The position numbers and the translations under genes were made by a program. Positions 7,200 to 14,357 of a stretch of 40,067 bases of DNA are shown here, piece by piece (the stretch's first letter is position 1; each line of letters begins with the position of its first letter). The notes beneath the pieces were generated by a model. The model made no database searches, was not told the DNA's origin, and saw only the letters and a list, made by a program, of their open reading frames with translations. Source of the DNA: an uncultured Oscillospiraceae bacterium (GTDB lineage: Bacteria > Bacillota > Clostridia > Oscillospirales > Oscillospiraceae); NCBI GenBank assembly GCA_944383195.1, contig CALWOP010000006.1, positions 1-40,067 of the forward strand. The letters run 5' to 3'.

Positions 7200-8226
7200 G
7201 AGAAATCACCTCCGCCAACACATTGCGCCGGGATAAGTACTCCATTGCGCCCCGTACCCGCTCATGTGGGCCGGTTATCACGGCCACCAGCCCACCCAGG
7301 GGATTGCCTTCAATCAGCTCGATGCTGGCCAGCAGGATATTCACATCAAGTTCGTACTGGCGGGAGATATGGGAAATCAGCGCCTCAGAAGTACTCCGCT
7401 CCAGATATCGCAGCCGTACGAGATAGTCGTCCGGGCCAAGATGGATGGGCTTTGCCGGGTCGCCAAGCAGCTCGTCGATCTGAGAGAGGTTAGAGGTGCT
7501 CATGACAAAGTTCCGGGTGATGGTCTCTCGGGGGCTGGAAAACACCTGAAATACATCTCCGCTCTCCACGACACGTCCTCCGTCCATCACATAGACCTTG
7601 TCACAGATCTCCTTCACCACCTGCATCTCATGGGTAATGACCACGATCGTGATGCCCAGCTTTTGATTCAGCTCCTTCAGCAGATGGAGGATGGATTTTG
7701 TGGTCTGGGGGTCCAGCGCGCTGGTAGATTCATCGCTGAGCAGCACTTCCGGACGGTTGGCCAGAGCACGGGCAATGGCTACCCGCTGTTTCTGCCCGCC
7801 GGAGAGCTGGGCCGGGTAGGCGTTCTCCTTGTCTTTCAGGCCCACCAGATCCAGCAGCTCATTAACTCTTTGACGAATTTCCGCCTTTGCCATTCCCCCG
7901 TGCTCCAGGGGATAGGCAATGTTGCCGTATACCGTCCGGGAAGCAAACAGGTTGAACTGCTGAAAGATCATGCCAATCTTTTTCCGCTGCTCCCTCAGCT
8001 GCTTTTCGCTCAGGGCGGTCAGCTCTGTCCCCCCCACAATGACCTTTCCCTCTGTGGGCCGCTCCAGAAGGTTGATACACCGGGCCAGGGTGGATTTGCC
8101 CGCACCGGAAAATCCGATGATCCCGGCGATGGAGCCTTTTTCGATTTCCAGGCTGACGTCTTTCACCGCCTCCACTGTTCGCGCCCCATCGGTGAAGCGC
8201 TTTGAAATATGCTCAAATCGAATCAT
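7192..8226 (-). CDS. metN: Methionine ABC transporter ATP-binding protein (MetN)
   Basis: The 344-residue ATPase of the importer. It has Walker A ([10 protein letters not shown]), Q-loop ([10 protein letters not shown]), signature ([15 protein letters not shown]), Walker B ([13 protein letters not shown]) and the switch His (VITHEM). The last 80 residues form the NIL domain that binds methionine and inhibits transport when the cell is replete. I chose ATG at 8224-8226, which begins [11 protein letters not shown] behind AGAGGGGACGA; a longer frame to 8454 would read through the leader terminator and is rejected. It is the first structural gene after the attenuator. Confidence 0.94.
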   Translation of the reverse strand: MIRFEHISKRFTDGARTVEAVKDVSLEIEKGSIAGIIGFSGAGKSTLARCINLLERPTEGKVIVGGTELTALSEKQLREQRKKIGMIFQQFNLFASRTVYGNIAYPLEHGGMAKAEIRQRVNELLDLVGLKDKENAYPAQLSGGQKQRVAIARALANRPEVLLSDESTSALDPQTTKSILHLLKELNQKLGITIVVITHEMQVVKEICDKVYVMDGGRVVESGDVFQVFSSPRETITRNFVMSTSNLSQIDELLGDPAKPIHLGPDDYLVRLRYLERSTSEALISHISRQYELDVNILLASIELIEGNPLGGLVAVITGPHERVRGAMEYLSRRNVLAEVISHG

Positions 8227-8248
8227 TTCGTCCCCTCTTTTCTGACAT

Positions 8249-8281
8249 AAAAAATGACAGGTACGCTCACGCGCACCTGTC
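8249..8281 (-). terminator. Intrinsic terminator just upstream of metN (candidate attenuator)
   Basis: In the minus-strand transcript GACAGGTGCGC pairs with GCGTACCTGTC (11 bp, one G-T) around GTGA, and an A plus six U follow. It ends 22 bases before the metN start and lies 22 bases after the leader ORF stop. A strong terminator inside an operon leader, between a short Met-rich ORF and the first structural gene, is the layout of transcription attenuation. I could not identify the alternative antiterminator pairing with certainty. Confidence 0.8.
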
Positions 8282-8303
8282 AACGCAGCAAAACTCCCTA
8301 CGT

Positions 8304-8405
8304 CTACATTCGGAAACGCGCAGCAAAACCAACCGTTGTTCCACGGCACATGGAACCACGGCACATCATCATGGTGCTGGTAGTGATCGTAATGATAGTT
8401 CGCAT
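8304..8405 (-). CDS. 33-residue Met-rich leader peptide of the met transporter operon
   Basis: ATG at 8403-8405 follows AAAGGAGCGCGTC, a strong site with good spacing. The peptide opens with a Thr/Ile-rich stretch (MRTIITITTST), then three consecutive Met codons and two MCRG units (MMMCRGSMCRG), and ends RFRM before TAG. Five of 33 codons after the start are Met and two are Cys. With the terminator immediately behind it and metN next, it is best read as a leader peptide whose translation reports methionine (or threonine/isoleucine, given the thrL-like opening) supply. The ATGTGCCGTGG unit occurs twice in the DNA, and GTTCC/GGAAC arms around the second copy can form a hairpin. No family assignment is claimed. 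Confidence 0.7.
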   Translation of the reverse strand: MRTIITITTSTMMMCRGSMCRGTTVGFAARFRM

Positions 8406-8449
8406 GACGCGCTCCTTTCCGGCCCGAGGGCCACTGCTGAAGTGCTATA

Positions 8450-8479
8450 AGCATACCACAGTCAGAAAAAAAGTGTTAA
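8450..8479 (-). promoter_or_regulatory. Promoter of the met leader/metNIQ operon
   Basis: On the minus strand TTAACA (8474-8479) and TATGCT (8450-8455) are 18 bases apart. The expected start, near 8443, is about 38 bases before the leader ATG. Both boxes match consensus only partly, as expected for an activated promoter. A LysR-type palindrome is centred about 66 bases upstream of that start. Confidence 0.55.
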
Positions 8480-8497
8480 TACTCATAGACGAATGCC

Positions 8498-8520
8498 AGT
8501 TATAGGAACAGCCTATAACT
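8498..8520. promoter_or_regulatory. LysR-type binding site, perfect 9-5-9 inverted repeat
   Basis: AGTTATAGG, five bases, then CCTATAACT: a perfect inverted repeat with the T-N11-A core typical of LysR regulators. It lies six bases behind the LysR stop codon and about 66 bases upstream of the expected start of the met operon, the usual activator recognition position. No T-tract follows, so it is not a terminator. Binding by the adjacent LysR protein is inferred. Confidence 0.65.
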
Positions 8521-8525
8521 AGACT

Positions 8526-9428
8526 TTAATTATCCGCCAACTCCATTCGGATCTCCTGTAAATATAGCTCTCCCAGATGGGTCAGTTCACTGCCCCTCCG
8601 TTGGATATAGCCAATGGTCATAATGTCTCCCTCAGCCAGGGGGACAGCCATATACTCTCCGCCGTTCAGCTCCTGGCAGATAATTCCTGAGCAGAGGGTA
8701 TAGCCATTGATCCCCTTCATAAAATTCAGAGCCGTGGCCCGGTCACAGACCCGGATGAGCTGGCGGTACTGGTAGGTGCTCATGACCTCTTCCGAGAGAA
8801 ACAGAGAATTTTGCTTTCCGACCTCAAAGGCAATACAGGGGTACGCCTCCAAATCTTCCATGGTCAGCTCCCGGCGTTCGGCCAGAGGATGCCCCTGCCA
8901 GAGATACACGCAGGTGGAGCAGTCCTTCAGGGGATGAAACTCCAGGTTGTTCTCCTCCAGGCATTTGGTGATATATTTCCTGTTGAAGTCATCCAGATAG
9001 ATAATGGCCAGCTCACTTTTGTAGTCTCTGACATTTTCAATACACTCATAGGTTTTGGTTTCCAGCATGGAAAATTCATATTCCTCCATGCCCACCTTTC
9101 TGATCAGGGCGGAAAAGGCGTTTACCGCAAAGGTGTAGTGCTGGGCGGAGACGGAAAACTTCTTTTTGGATTTTCCGGAGACGAAGCGGGATTCCAGAAG
9201 GTCATACTGGGCATAGACCTGCCTGGCATAGTTGAGAAATTCCTCCCCCCGTGCCGTGACCGTGACGCCCCGGTTTGAGCGGTGGAACAGTTCAAATCCG
9301 ATTTCTTCCTCCAGTTCTTTAACAGAACCGGACAGACTGGGCTGAGAAATATAGAGATTCTTCGATGCCCCGTTGAGCGAACCGCTGTCCGCAATAGAAA
9401 TCACATATTTTAGCTGCTGTAACGTCAC
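8526..9428 (-). CDS. LysR-family transcriptional regulator
   Basis: A 300-residue LysR protein. The N-terminal winged helix is clear (LQQLKYVISIADSGSLNGAS, then LYISQPSLSGSVKELEEEIG and LFHRSNRGVTVTARGEEFL); the remainder is the co-inducer domain. I chose GTG at 9426-9428, behind GGAGGG, giving the standard VTLQQLKYV opening; an ATG five codons upstream lies in the ribosome binding site. The start overlaps the stop of a possible 41-codon ORF as GTGA. It lies directly upstream of the met transporter operon on the same strand, with its likely site in between, so it probably controls that operon. The ligand may be a methionine, cysteine or sulfur metabolite. Confidence 0.9.
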   Translation of the reverse strand: MTLQQLKYVISIADSGSLNGASKNLYISQPSLSGSVKELEEEIGFELFHRSNRGVTVTARGEEFLNYARQVYAQYDLLESRFVSGKSKKKFSVSAQHYTFAVNAFSALIRKVGMEEYEFSMLETKTYECIENVRDYKSELAIIYLDDFNRKYITKCLEENNLEFHPLKDCSTCVYLWQGHPLAERRELTMEDLEAYPCIAFEVGKQNSLFLSEEVMSTYQYRQLIRVCDRATALNFMKGINGYTLCSGIICQELNGGEYMAVPLAEGDIMTIGYIQRRGSELTHLGELYLQEIRMELADN

Positions 9429-9550
9429 AGGGCTTCCCTCCATGTTTGTTCCGGGAGCAGTTCTGTTCGTCCCCCAAACTCATCAACCGCACTGGGCTTG
9501 AGACTCATTTCCCAACCGCAATAGCGCGAAGTTTTCAGGATTCGGTTCAT
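9425..9550 (-). CDS. Possible 41-residue ORF coupled to the LysR gene
   Basis: A frame from ATG 9548-9550 (MNRILKTSRYCGWEMSLKP...) to TGA 9425-9427 fills almost the whole gap between the Sel1-repeat gene and the LysR gene. Its stop overlaps the LysR GTG as GTGA, a junction typical of translational coupling. The ribosome binding site is poor (GGGGGAAGAA, too close). I recognise no family. It may be a real small protein, a relic, or chance. Confidence 0.3.
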   Translation of the reverse strand: MNRILKTSRYCGWEMSLKPSAVDEFGGRTELLPEQTWREAL

Positions 9551-9575
9551 TTCTTCCCCCAGGGCGCTTAGTACT

Positions 9576-10820
9576 TTACCGCCGCACCCACTTGCCGAAT
9601 AAGGTCTTTTTGTAGTTCTTCAGCTCTTCCTTGGCCTGCGCATGATCCCCGGCTTTTTGGAGATATTCCACGCCCTTTGCGATGTCCGTGGGCACTCCCA
9701 AGCCGTTGCAGTACATTTTGCCCAGCAGATAGAATCCGGGCGAGCAGTTCCAGTTGATTTTCTCCAGATACTTAAGGGCCGCAGCGTAGTTCTGCTGGGT
9801 GCCCTGGCCGTTGGCGTAGCAGGCCCCCAGGTAATAAAGCATGGGCGAACCGCCGTTGTCCTCTGCCCACTTGAGCAGTTGAAATGCCTTGGCATAGTCC
9901 CGTTCCACGCCTTCACCATCATAGTAGAACATCCCCAGCCGGTTGGCGGGATTTACTTTCCCTCCGGCGGGCGCCTCCAGCGCCTGCTGATAATATCGGG
10001 CGGCCCGGGCCGCATCTTTGGGCACTCCCTCACCCAGTTCGTAGGAGTAACCCGCCCAGAACAGCGCCCGAGGCTCCCCCAGCTCTGCCGCCCTACGGTA
10101 GAGGTCAAACGCCTCCTCCTTTTTTCCCTGACCGTAGAGTTCATTGGCATAATAGAAGAGGTAGTCCGGATAACCTTTCTCCGCTCCGTAGCGGTACACC
10201 TCTTCCTCTCTTTCCGGCTGTGGAGCAATGATGCCTCTTTCTCCCTCCCGGTAAAAATTGGCCAGGTTGACGCCGCCGGTGGTGATCCCGTTTCGCAAGG
10301 CCTTCCACAGCCAGTCCTCACACTTGGAAATACTCTCCCGGACATAGCTCAAAAAGGCGTCATCACTGTCGAAGCTCTGGCGGTCTTTCTTCTCTATGCG
10401 CAGAAAGTCGCCCCAGTAGTAGACATTGCCAATGGCCATCTGGCAGAAAGGCTCCCCGTGTTCGGCCTTGTCCAGCACGATATCAAAGGCCGCTTGCAAG
10501 CTTTCCAGGGGCATGGAGGCTTCCAGCTGGTCATCCATCACCCCACAGCGCAGGGAGATGATCGTTCCAATAGCGCTGCCTCCCAGCACGGAGCGGCGCA
10601 TCAGCTCGTCCCCTGCCTGCTCATCACTGGGAAAATTGTGGCCCGGCCAGGTGTATTCCGGCCCGTACAGACAGCGGGCCAGAATACAGCAGGCATCGGC
10701 ATCTCCGTCCTCCACCGCCTGCTGGAGCAGTCGGAAGCCCTCTTCCCCCCGTCTGGCACGCAGATCATAATAGACGTACTTTAAAGCCTGTTCCACCGGA
10801 TCGCTGAAAAATCGTCCCAT
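9576..10820 (-). CDS. Sel1-like repeat protein
   Basis: A 414-residue helical-repeat protein without signal peptide or membrane segments. Sel1-type repeats of about 36 residues are seen across the C-terminal two thirds, for example WAGYSYELGEGVPKDAARAA, LGMFYYDGEGVERDYAKAF and LGKMYCNGLGVPTDIAKGV. Such proteins act as scaffolds for protein interactions. I chose ATG at 10818-10820 behind AAGGAGGATATACAG; a longer frame to 10907 runs back into the upstream gene. It lies 29 bases behind a large membrane protein and is probably co-transcribed, so the two may work together. The role is unknown. Confidence 0.85.
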   Translation of the reverse strand: MGRFFSDPVEQALKYVYYDLRARRGEEGFRLLQQAVEDGDADACCILARCLYGPEYTWPGHNFPSDEQAGDELMRRSVLGGSAIGTIISLRCGVMDDQLEASMPLESLQAAFDIVLDKAEHGEPFCQMAIGNVYYWGDFLRIEKKDRQSFDSDDAFLSYVRESISKCEDWLWKALRNGITTGGVNLANFYREGERGIIAPQPEREEEVYRYGAEKGYPDYLFYYANELYGQGKKEEAFDLYRRAAELGEPRALFWAGYSYELGEGVPKDAARAARYYQQALEAPAGGKVNPANRLGMFYYDGEGVERDYAKAFQLLKWAEDNGGSPMLYYLGACYANGQGTQQNYAAALKYLEKINWNCSPGFYLLGKMYCNGLGVPTDIAKGVEYLQKAGDHAQAKEELKNYKKTLFGKWVRR

Positions 10821-10849
10821 CTGTATATCCTCCTTATCTTTCTCGTTCT

Positions 10850-12148
10850 CTAGCTGCGTTTGGCAGTCTCCTGCCAGGTGCGGCCAGCCCGCTCCATAGG
10901 CGTCCAATTTCCAAGCTCAGGGATCTTTCCACGCAGCCAAGCTCTCAGCACCTGTTCCGCCTCGCCGGTGGTAACATCACGGGTCCAGGCGTACTGCCCG
11001 GGCACGTCAGGCGTGCCGGAGTACTCCTCCATTAGGATGCGCGTGGGCTGTACCGCACCGCCGGCCAGGCATACCAGACGGCTGAAGGTATGTCCCTGCC
11101 CCTGAATGGGAACACCCGGCACCAGCTGGAAAGGCACGGTCTTTCCTATTTGATCGGGCTGCCGCAGGATCTGATGGATGGTATCCCAGGTAATGCGTGA
11201 GGTCACGGAACCGTCCGGCAGAGTGAGCACCTGGTTCTGCGCCAGCCGCTCCTGCTCCTGACGGTCCTGCTCTTCAAACCGGGCTTTCCGCTGCCGGTAG
11301 GCACGCTCCTGCGCAAGCTGCTCTTCCTCCTCTTCGGCGTAAACCAACTCCTTGTATTCCTTGGAGTCGTAGAAGCCAAACAGGGCGGCGGGAGCCCGCT
11401 GGCGCAGACAGTCCATAGCCTGCTCCAGCTCCTTTTTGCTCCGAAGGGAGGTGATCTGCTGCTCCCGCCGGTCATCCACGATCCAGACCTCGTAGATGTA
11501 GGTGACCTGGGTGCGATTGCCGGCGTGGCGGGTATGCTGTTCCTCCCGGCTGAACACACCCCGGATGCGTGGGATATAGGAGACTACGTCCCCCAATACC
11601 CATTTCTTGCCGATGCCCATTTTGCCGCACCACTGGCCGTTTCGCCTTAAGTCCTGGTCTACTATGGCAAACAGCTCCTTCACCGGAGGCGTCTCGTCCG
11701 GATAGGGAAGCTGACTGCGGATAGACTGTGCCAAGGTGCTTTTTTCCGGAACCAGGGCATCCCGCAGGCTCCGGTAGGCCAGGAAAAGGCCCACCAGCAC
11801 AGCCGCCGCTCCCGCTATGGGAATCAGGTAGTAGCCGAAACTCAGTTCCTCTTTTAGTTTCTCCACCTCATAGGGCATGGTCTGGGCCACCGCAAAGAAC
11901 CAAATGGCCAGTCCGCCCCCCATCAGGAAGATGGCCGCCCAGATCAGCCCGGTGAGCCGCCCACGGGTCCGCTGGAGGCAGTACCCCTCCTCCGGGCCGT
12001 CCGGCTGCTGCTTTTTGTTCCACCACATGATGAGAAGAATCACCGGGATGGAAAAAATACGCAGCACCACCGCCAAAAGTATGTAGAGTACTAAGTCCCA
12101 GGGCCATTTGAGATAAAATCGCTTTTTGGAAGTTTCCTTTGATTCCAT
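10850..12148 (-). CDS. Membrane protein of unknown function with charged cytoplasmic domain
   Basis: 432 residues. Three or four hydrophobic segments lie in the first third (about residues 16-42, 67-88 and 105-128). The rest is soluble: a central part (LPYPDETPPVKELFAIVDQDL... VWIVDDRREQQITSL) and a Glu/Gln/Arg-rich likely coiled coil around residues 270-300, then a C-terminal domain. I do not recognise a family. Central phrases such as KKWVLGDVVSYIPRI are reminiscent of uncharacterised Clostridial membrane proteins, which gives no function. The start ATG follows GAGGGGGATACC. It forms a likely two-gene unit with the Sel1-repeat gene downstream. Confidence 0.8.
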   Translation of the reverse strand: MESKETSKKRFYLKWPWDLVLYILLAVVLRIFSIPVILLIMWWNKKQQPDGPEEGYCLQRTRGRLTGLIWAAIFLMGGGLAIWFFAVAQTMPYEVEKLKEELSFGYYLIPIAGAAAVLVGLFLAYRSLRDALVPEKSTLAQSIRSQLPYPDETPPVKELFAIVDQDLRRNGQWCGKMGIGKKWVLGDVVSYIPRIRGVFSREEQHTRHAGNRTQVTYIYEVWIVDDRREQQITSLRSKKELEQAMDCLRQRAPAALFGFYDSKEYKELVYAEEEEEQLAQERAYRQRKARFEEQDRQEQERLAQNQVLTLPDGSVTSRITWDTIHQILRQPDQIGKTVPFQLVPGVPIQGQGHTFSRLVCLAGGAVQPTRILMEEYSGTPDVPGQYAWTRDVTTGEAEQVLRAWLRGKIPELGNWTPMERAGRTWQETAKRS

Positions 12149-12737
12149 GGTATCCCCCTCACAACAATCACAGCGTTCTTTTTCAGCCGACCAAAGGCAG
12201 AAAATGCCCTGTACACAGTCTCAGTAAGACCGATCGTTACAAGGCATAAAATGGCCGCAAAGGAGTCTCTCATTCACCTAGGAATGAAACTCAGGCGGTA
12301 ATTTTATTGTTTCTTTCCTAACGGCAATCGAGCATCGTCCCAATAATTTACACACAGCACATTCTCTTCTTTTCCGGCCTCTTTAACATTTAACGGTATT
12401 TCAGTCAGCGTTCCGGCGCTTACATCTTATTTGATTATAATTGTTTTAGGAAGTTTCTTCAATCCCGTTTTATGGAAAATCCTTTTGCCCGCTGATGACA
12501 GCCCCATAGTCAGCCATGCTATGAGAGTTCTTGCAGTCAGACAGGCCTATCACGAATCAGGCACCCATCTCCGCTTGTTCCGCTGGAGATGGGTGCCGAT
12601 CCATTTTAGTGTGTGAAAAGCGTATTTGCAAATCGCTTTGTTCCAGTGTCATGCTAGCCTGAGCGATGTCAACATATGCTTCTCTCTAAAATCAATCCCG
12701 TATATCAGCCCGACTCTTTAAGAAGCCTCAAATAGCC
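12149..12737. other. Long stretch without a convincing gene
   Basis: 589 bases, richer in A/T than its neighbours, between two minus-strand operons. It should hold the promoter of the 12148 gene, but I find no clear -10/-35 pair. Several minus-strand segments read like protein yet are broken by stops or lack a start: MTLEQSDLQIRFSHTKMDR (12557-12652), a Lys-rich piece ending LKKLPKTIIIK, and NVLCVNYWDDARLPLGKKQ, the last two in one frame separated by TAA. It also holds a 13-bp inverted repeat and the palindrome ATTTGCAAAT. Best guess: a decayed gene or element remnant. Confidence 0.4.
12560..12597. repeat. Perfect 13-bp inverted repeat in the gene-poor stretch
   Basis: GGCACCCATCTCC and GGAGATGGGTGCC around a 12-base loop. 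Neither side has a T-tract, so it is not a standard terminator. It could be a structured RNA, a protein-binding site or the remnant of a small mobile element. Confidence 0.5.
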
Positions 12738-13151
12738 TTATGCTTTCAATACGCCGCGCTTGACCTGCAACAGCAACAGTACCAGGCTGACACCCAGCAG
12801 GATATGACCGATCCCGGCGACACCGGAAATTGCCGCGCTCATGCCGGAGGAAAGTGTCGTTTCCAGCACCTGGGTCACGCCACGTACCACAAACATCACC
12901 GCAGTCAGATTGAGGCCAACCTGATAGGCGACCAGAATCCGCCCGGTCTTTGCTCCGGTGAAAGAAAAGCTCTTTTCCAGCAACAGCAGCAGTAGAAAAA
13001 ACACCATACCAAGCAGGAAGTAATGAGTATGTACTACTCCCAGGGTGGTTTTGGCGGTAAAGCCATTGAACTTGGTAAACTCCCGATAAAACACGCCGCC
13101 AACCATGGCAAGCACAGCGTACAGCACAGCCAGATTCATATATCGTTTCAT
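12738..13151 (-). CDS. DUF2871 family membrane protein
   Basis: 137 residues, four predicted transmembrane helices (about 5-25, 42-62, 73-95 and 108-132). It has the DUF2871 look: VFYREFTKFNGF after the first helix, VVHTHYFLLGMVFFLLLLLLEK, and GIGHILLGVSLVLL. Histidines lie within or at the edge of helices (VHTHYF and GHILLG), a pattern seen in heme- or metal-binding membrane proteins; that reading is speculative. It is the last gene of a three-gene membrane operon, 13 bases behind its neighbour. The family has no known function. Confidence 0.8.
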   Translation of the reverse strand: MKRYMNLAVLYAVLAMVGGVFYREFTKFNGFTAKTTLGVVHTHYFLLGMVFFLLLLLLEKSFSFTGAKTGRILVAYQVGLNLTAVMFVVRGVTQVLETTLSSGMSAAISGVAGIGHILLGVSLVLLLLQVKRGVLKA

Positions 13152-13164
13152 GTTTTTTCCTCCT

Positions 13165-13833
13165 TTAGTCGCATTCCTTTTTCATGGCGAAGTACCCAAT
13201 GAGAACCGTCCACACATAAGCACAAGTCTTGGGAATCATCAGCATCCCGATCATGGGGACAGCGTCTGCCCACAGCACCACTGGGATGTAGAAGCCAAAG
13301 CTCAGTACAATGGTCAGCCACATCCATCGGAACGCCCGATCCCTCCGCGCCTTTGCGCTGCGGTAGAACAGCACGATCACCAGCAGCCCCAGCAGGGCAA
13401 AGGGAATGTTGCGGTAGATCCCCCAGGAGAGAGGCGATTCAGCGCTGAGCCACTGGTTCTGGGGCATCATGCACAGGATGATGCGAAGTCCGGCCAGGAC
13501 GTACACGGCGGCAGTCAGACCGCTCTGCCCTTTGATCTGATACCGCTGCCGCCACACATAGTAGAGCAGCACATAGAAAATGGTCATGGTGACAGAGGTG
13601 ATCCATTTGCCCAGTCCCAGGGGAACCGTGTAATTCTCCAGCCCGGTGGTACACAATGCCAAGGCCCGGGGAACCAGATGAAAGGAATCCCCCGCTCCCA
13701 GCACTACAGCCATCCAGCCAAACAGCTTAAACTGGCGTTCTCCTTTGCTTCCCCGAATCATCAGGATGCCGATGGTAATGACGGAAATCAAATAGGCTGC
13801 GTCAAACAGGGTTTCTACGATTGCTTGCATCAT
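13165..13833 (-). CDS. Seven-helix membrane protein of unknown function
   Basis: 222 residues, about seven hydrophobic segments with no signal peptide or soluble domain. Notable intramembrane or near-membrane polar residues are GAGDSFHLVPRAL and LRIILCMMPQNQW. The start ATG follows AAAGGAGAATAA and directly abuts the TAA stop of the upstream gene, so the two are translationally coupled. I do not recognise a family. With its two membrane neighbours it probably forms a complex under TetR control. Confidence 0.8.
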   Translation of the reverse strand: MMQAIVETLFDAAYLISVITIGILMIRGSKGERQFKLFGWMAVVLGAGDSFHLVPRALALCTTGLENYTVPLGLGKWITSVTMTIFYVLLYYVWRQRYQIKGQSGLTAAVYVLAGLRIILCMMPQNQWLSAESPLSWGIYRNIPFALLGLLVIVLFYRSAKARRDRAFRWMWLTIVLSFGFYIPVVLWADAVPMIGMLMIPKTCAYVWTVLIGYFAMKKECD

Positions 13834-14286
13834 TTATTCTCCTTTACGTTCCATCTCATTTTGAACTGTGGCGGCCGCTAATACCGCTGTACCAAAGTTG
13901 CGGCCAAATAATAATCCAGCCAGCAAAAGGGAAGCGCCCAGACCTGTATAAAAAACAGCGATAAACCGCTCCGGCGCCAATCCGCTCAAGCGCAGACCGA
14001 TCCCACCGGACATCATGACCGCCATGATAGCGAAAGCTTTTCCATCAAAAAATTTAAGGAAAAAGTGCCTTTCTTCCCCATAGGAATGGATTCTGGTGGT
14101 ATGCTTCTTCACCAGCTTTCCAAAGATAAATCTCTGGAACACAACAAAAACCAAGGTGGACAACAGGATATTCAGCACAGACCGATAAGACGGATATGCC
14201 ATCAATCCTATGCGAAGAATGTTAAAGCCCGCCACGCTCCACACCAGACAAGCCAGGAGCAGCAGGGTATTTCGTTTTACTTTCAC
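13834..14286 (-). CDS. Four-helix membrane protein of unknown function
   Basis: 150 residues from GTG at 14284-14286, chosen because AAAGGAGG lies just before it; an ATG at 14310 lies upstream of that site and is rejected. Hydrophobic segments: about 7-27, 35-55, 80-100 and 107-130. Basic loops (KLVKKHTTRIH) between helices 2 and 3 suggest a cytoplasmic side. First gene of the membrane operon, 40 to 50 bases behind the TetR terminator with a TetR-like operator in between. Its stop abuts the start of the next gene. No family recognised. Confidence 0.75.
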   Translation of the reverse strand: MKVKRNTLLLLACLVWSVAGFNILRIGLMAYPSYRSVLNILLSTLVFVVFQRFIFGKLVKKHTTRIHSYGEERHFFLKFFDGKAFAIMAVMMSGGIGLRLSGLAPERFIAVFYTGLGASLLLAGLLFGRNFGTAVLAAATVQNEMERKGE

Positions 14287-14303
14287 AGTCTGCCTCCTTT
14301 GAT

Positions 14304-14316
14304 TGAACACTGTTCA
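14304..14316. promoter_or_regulatory. Second TetR-type operator, before the membrane operon
   Basis: TGAACACTGTTCA has the same TGAAC-N3-GTTCA form as the site in front of tetR. It lies between the tetR terminator and the ribosome binding site of the first membrane gene, so a bound regulator could block initiation or elongation. I could not place a clear promoter in this short gap. Confidence 0.6.
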
Positions 14317-14326
14317 GTTTCCAGGA

Positions 14327-14357
14327 TTAAAAATTCCCACGGCTCGGTGGGAATTTT
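14327..14357 (-). terminator. Terminator of the TetR gene
   Basis: AAAATTCCCAC and GTGGGAATTTT form an 11-bp stem with a six-base loop, overlapping the tetR stop codon and followed on the minus strand by five T. It is symmetric enough to work weakly in the other direction. It separates tetR from the membrane operon. Confidence 0.7.

Noticed and set aside
8227..8454. N-terminal extension of MetN by 76 residues
   Set aside because: It would translate the leader terminator and the leader region in another frame; ATG at 8226 has a ribosome binding site and gives the standard MetN start.
8498..8520. Terminator of the LysR gene
   Set aside because: The stem is A/T-rich with no T-tract after it; its symmetry and position fit a LysR binding site better.
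12091..12273. A 60-residue minus-strand ORF overlapping the start of the large membrane protein
   Set aside because: Weak ribosome binding site and out-of-frame overlap with a well-supported start; its hydrophobic part is not enough to call a gene.
12560..12597. Terminator of the DUF2871 operon
   Set aside because: Strong stem but no T-tract on either strand and about 140 bases from the stop codon; kept only as an inverted repeat.
12431..12616. A 61-residue plus-strand ORF in the gene-poor stretch
   Set aside because: No ribosome binding site, and half of it lies in the inverted repeat; no recognisable domain.
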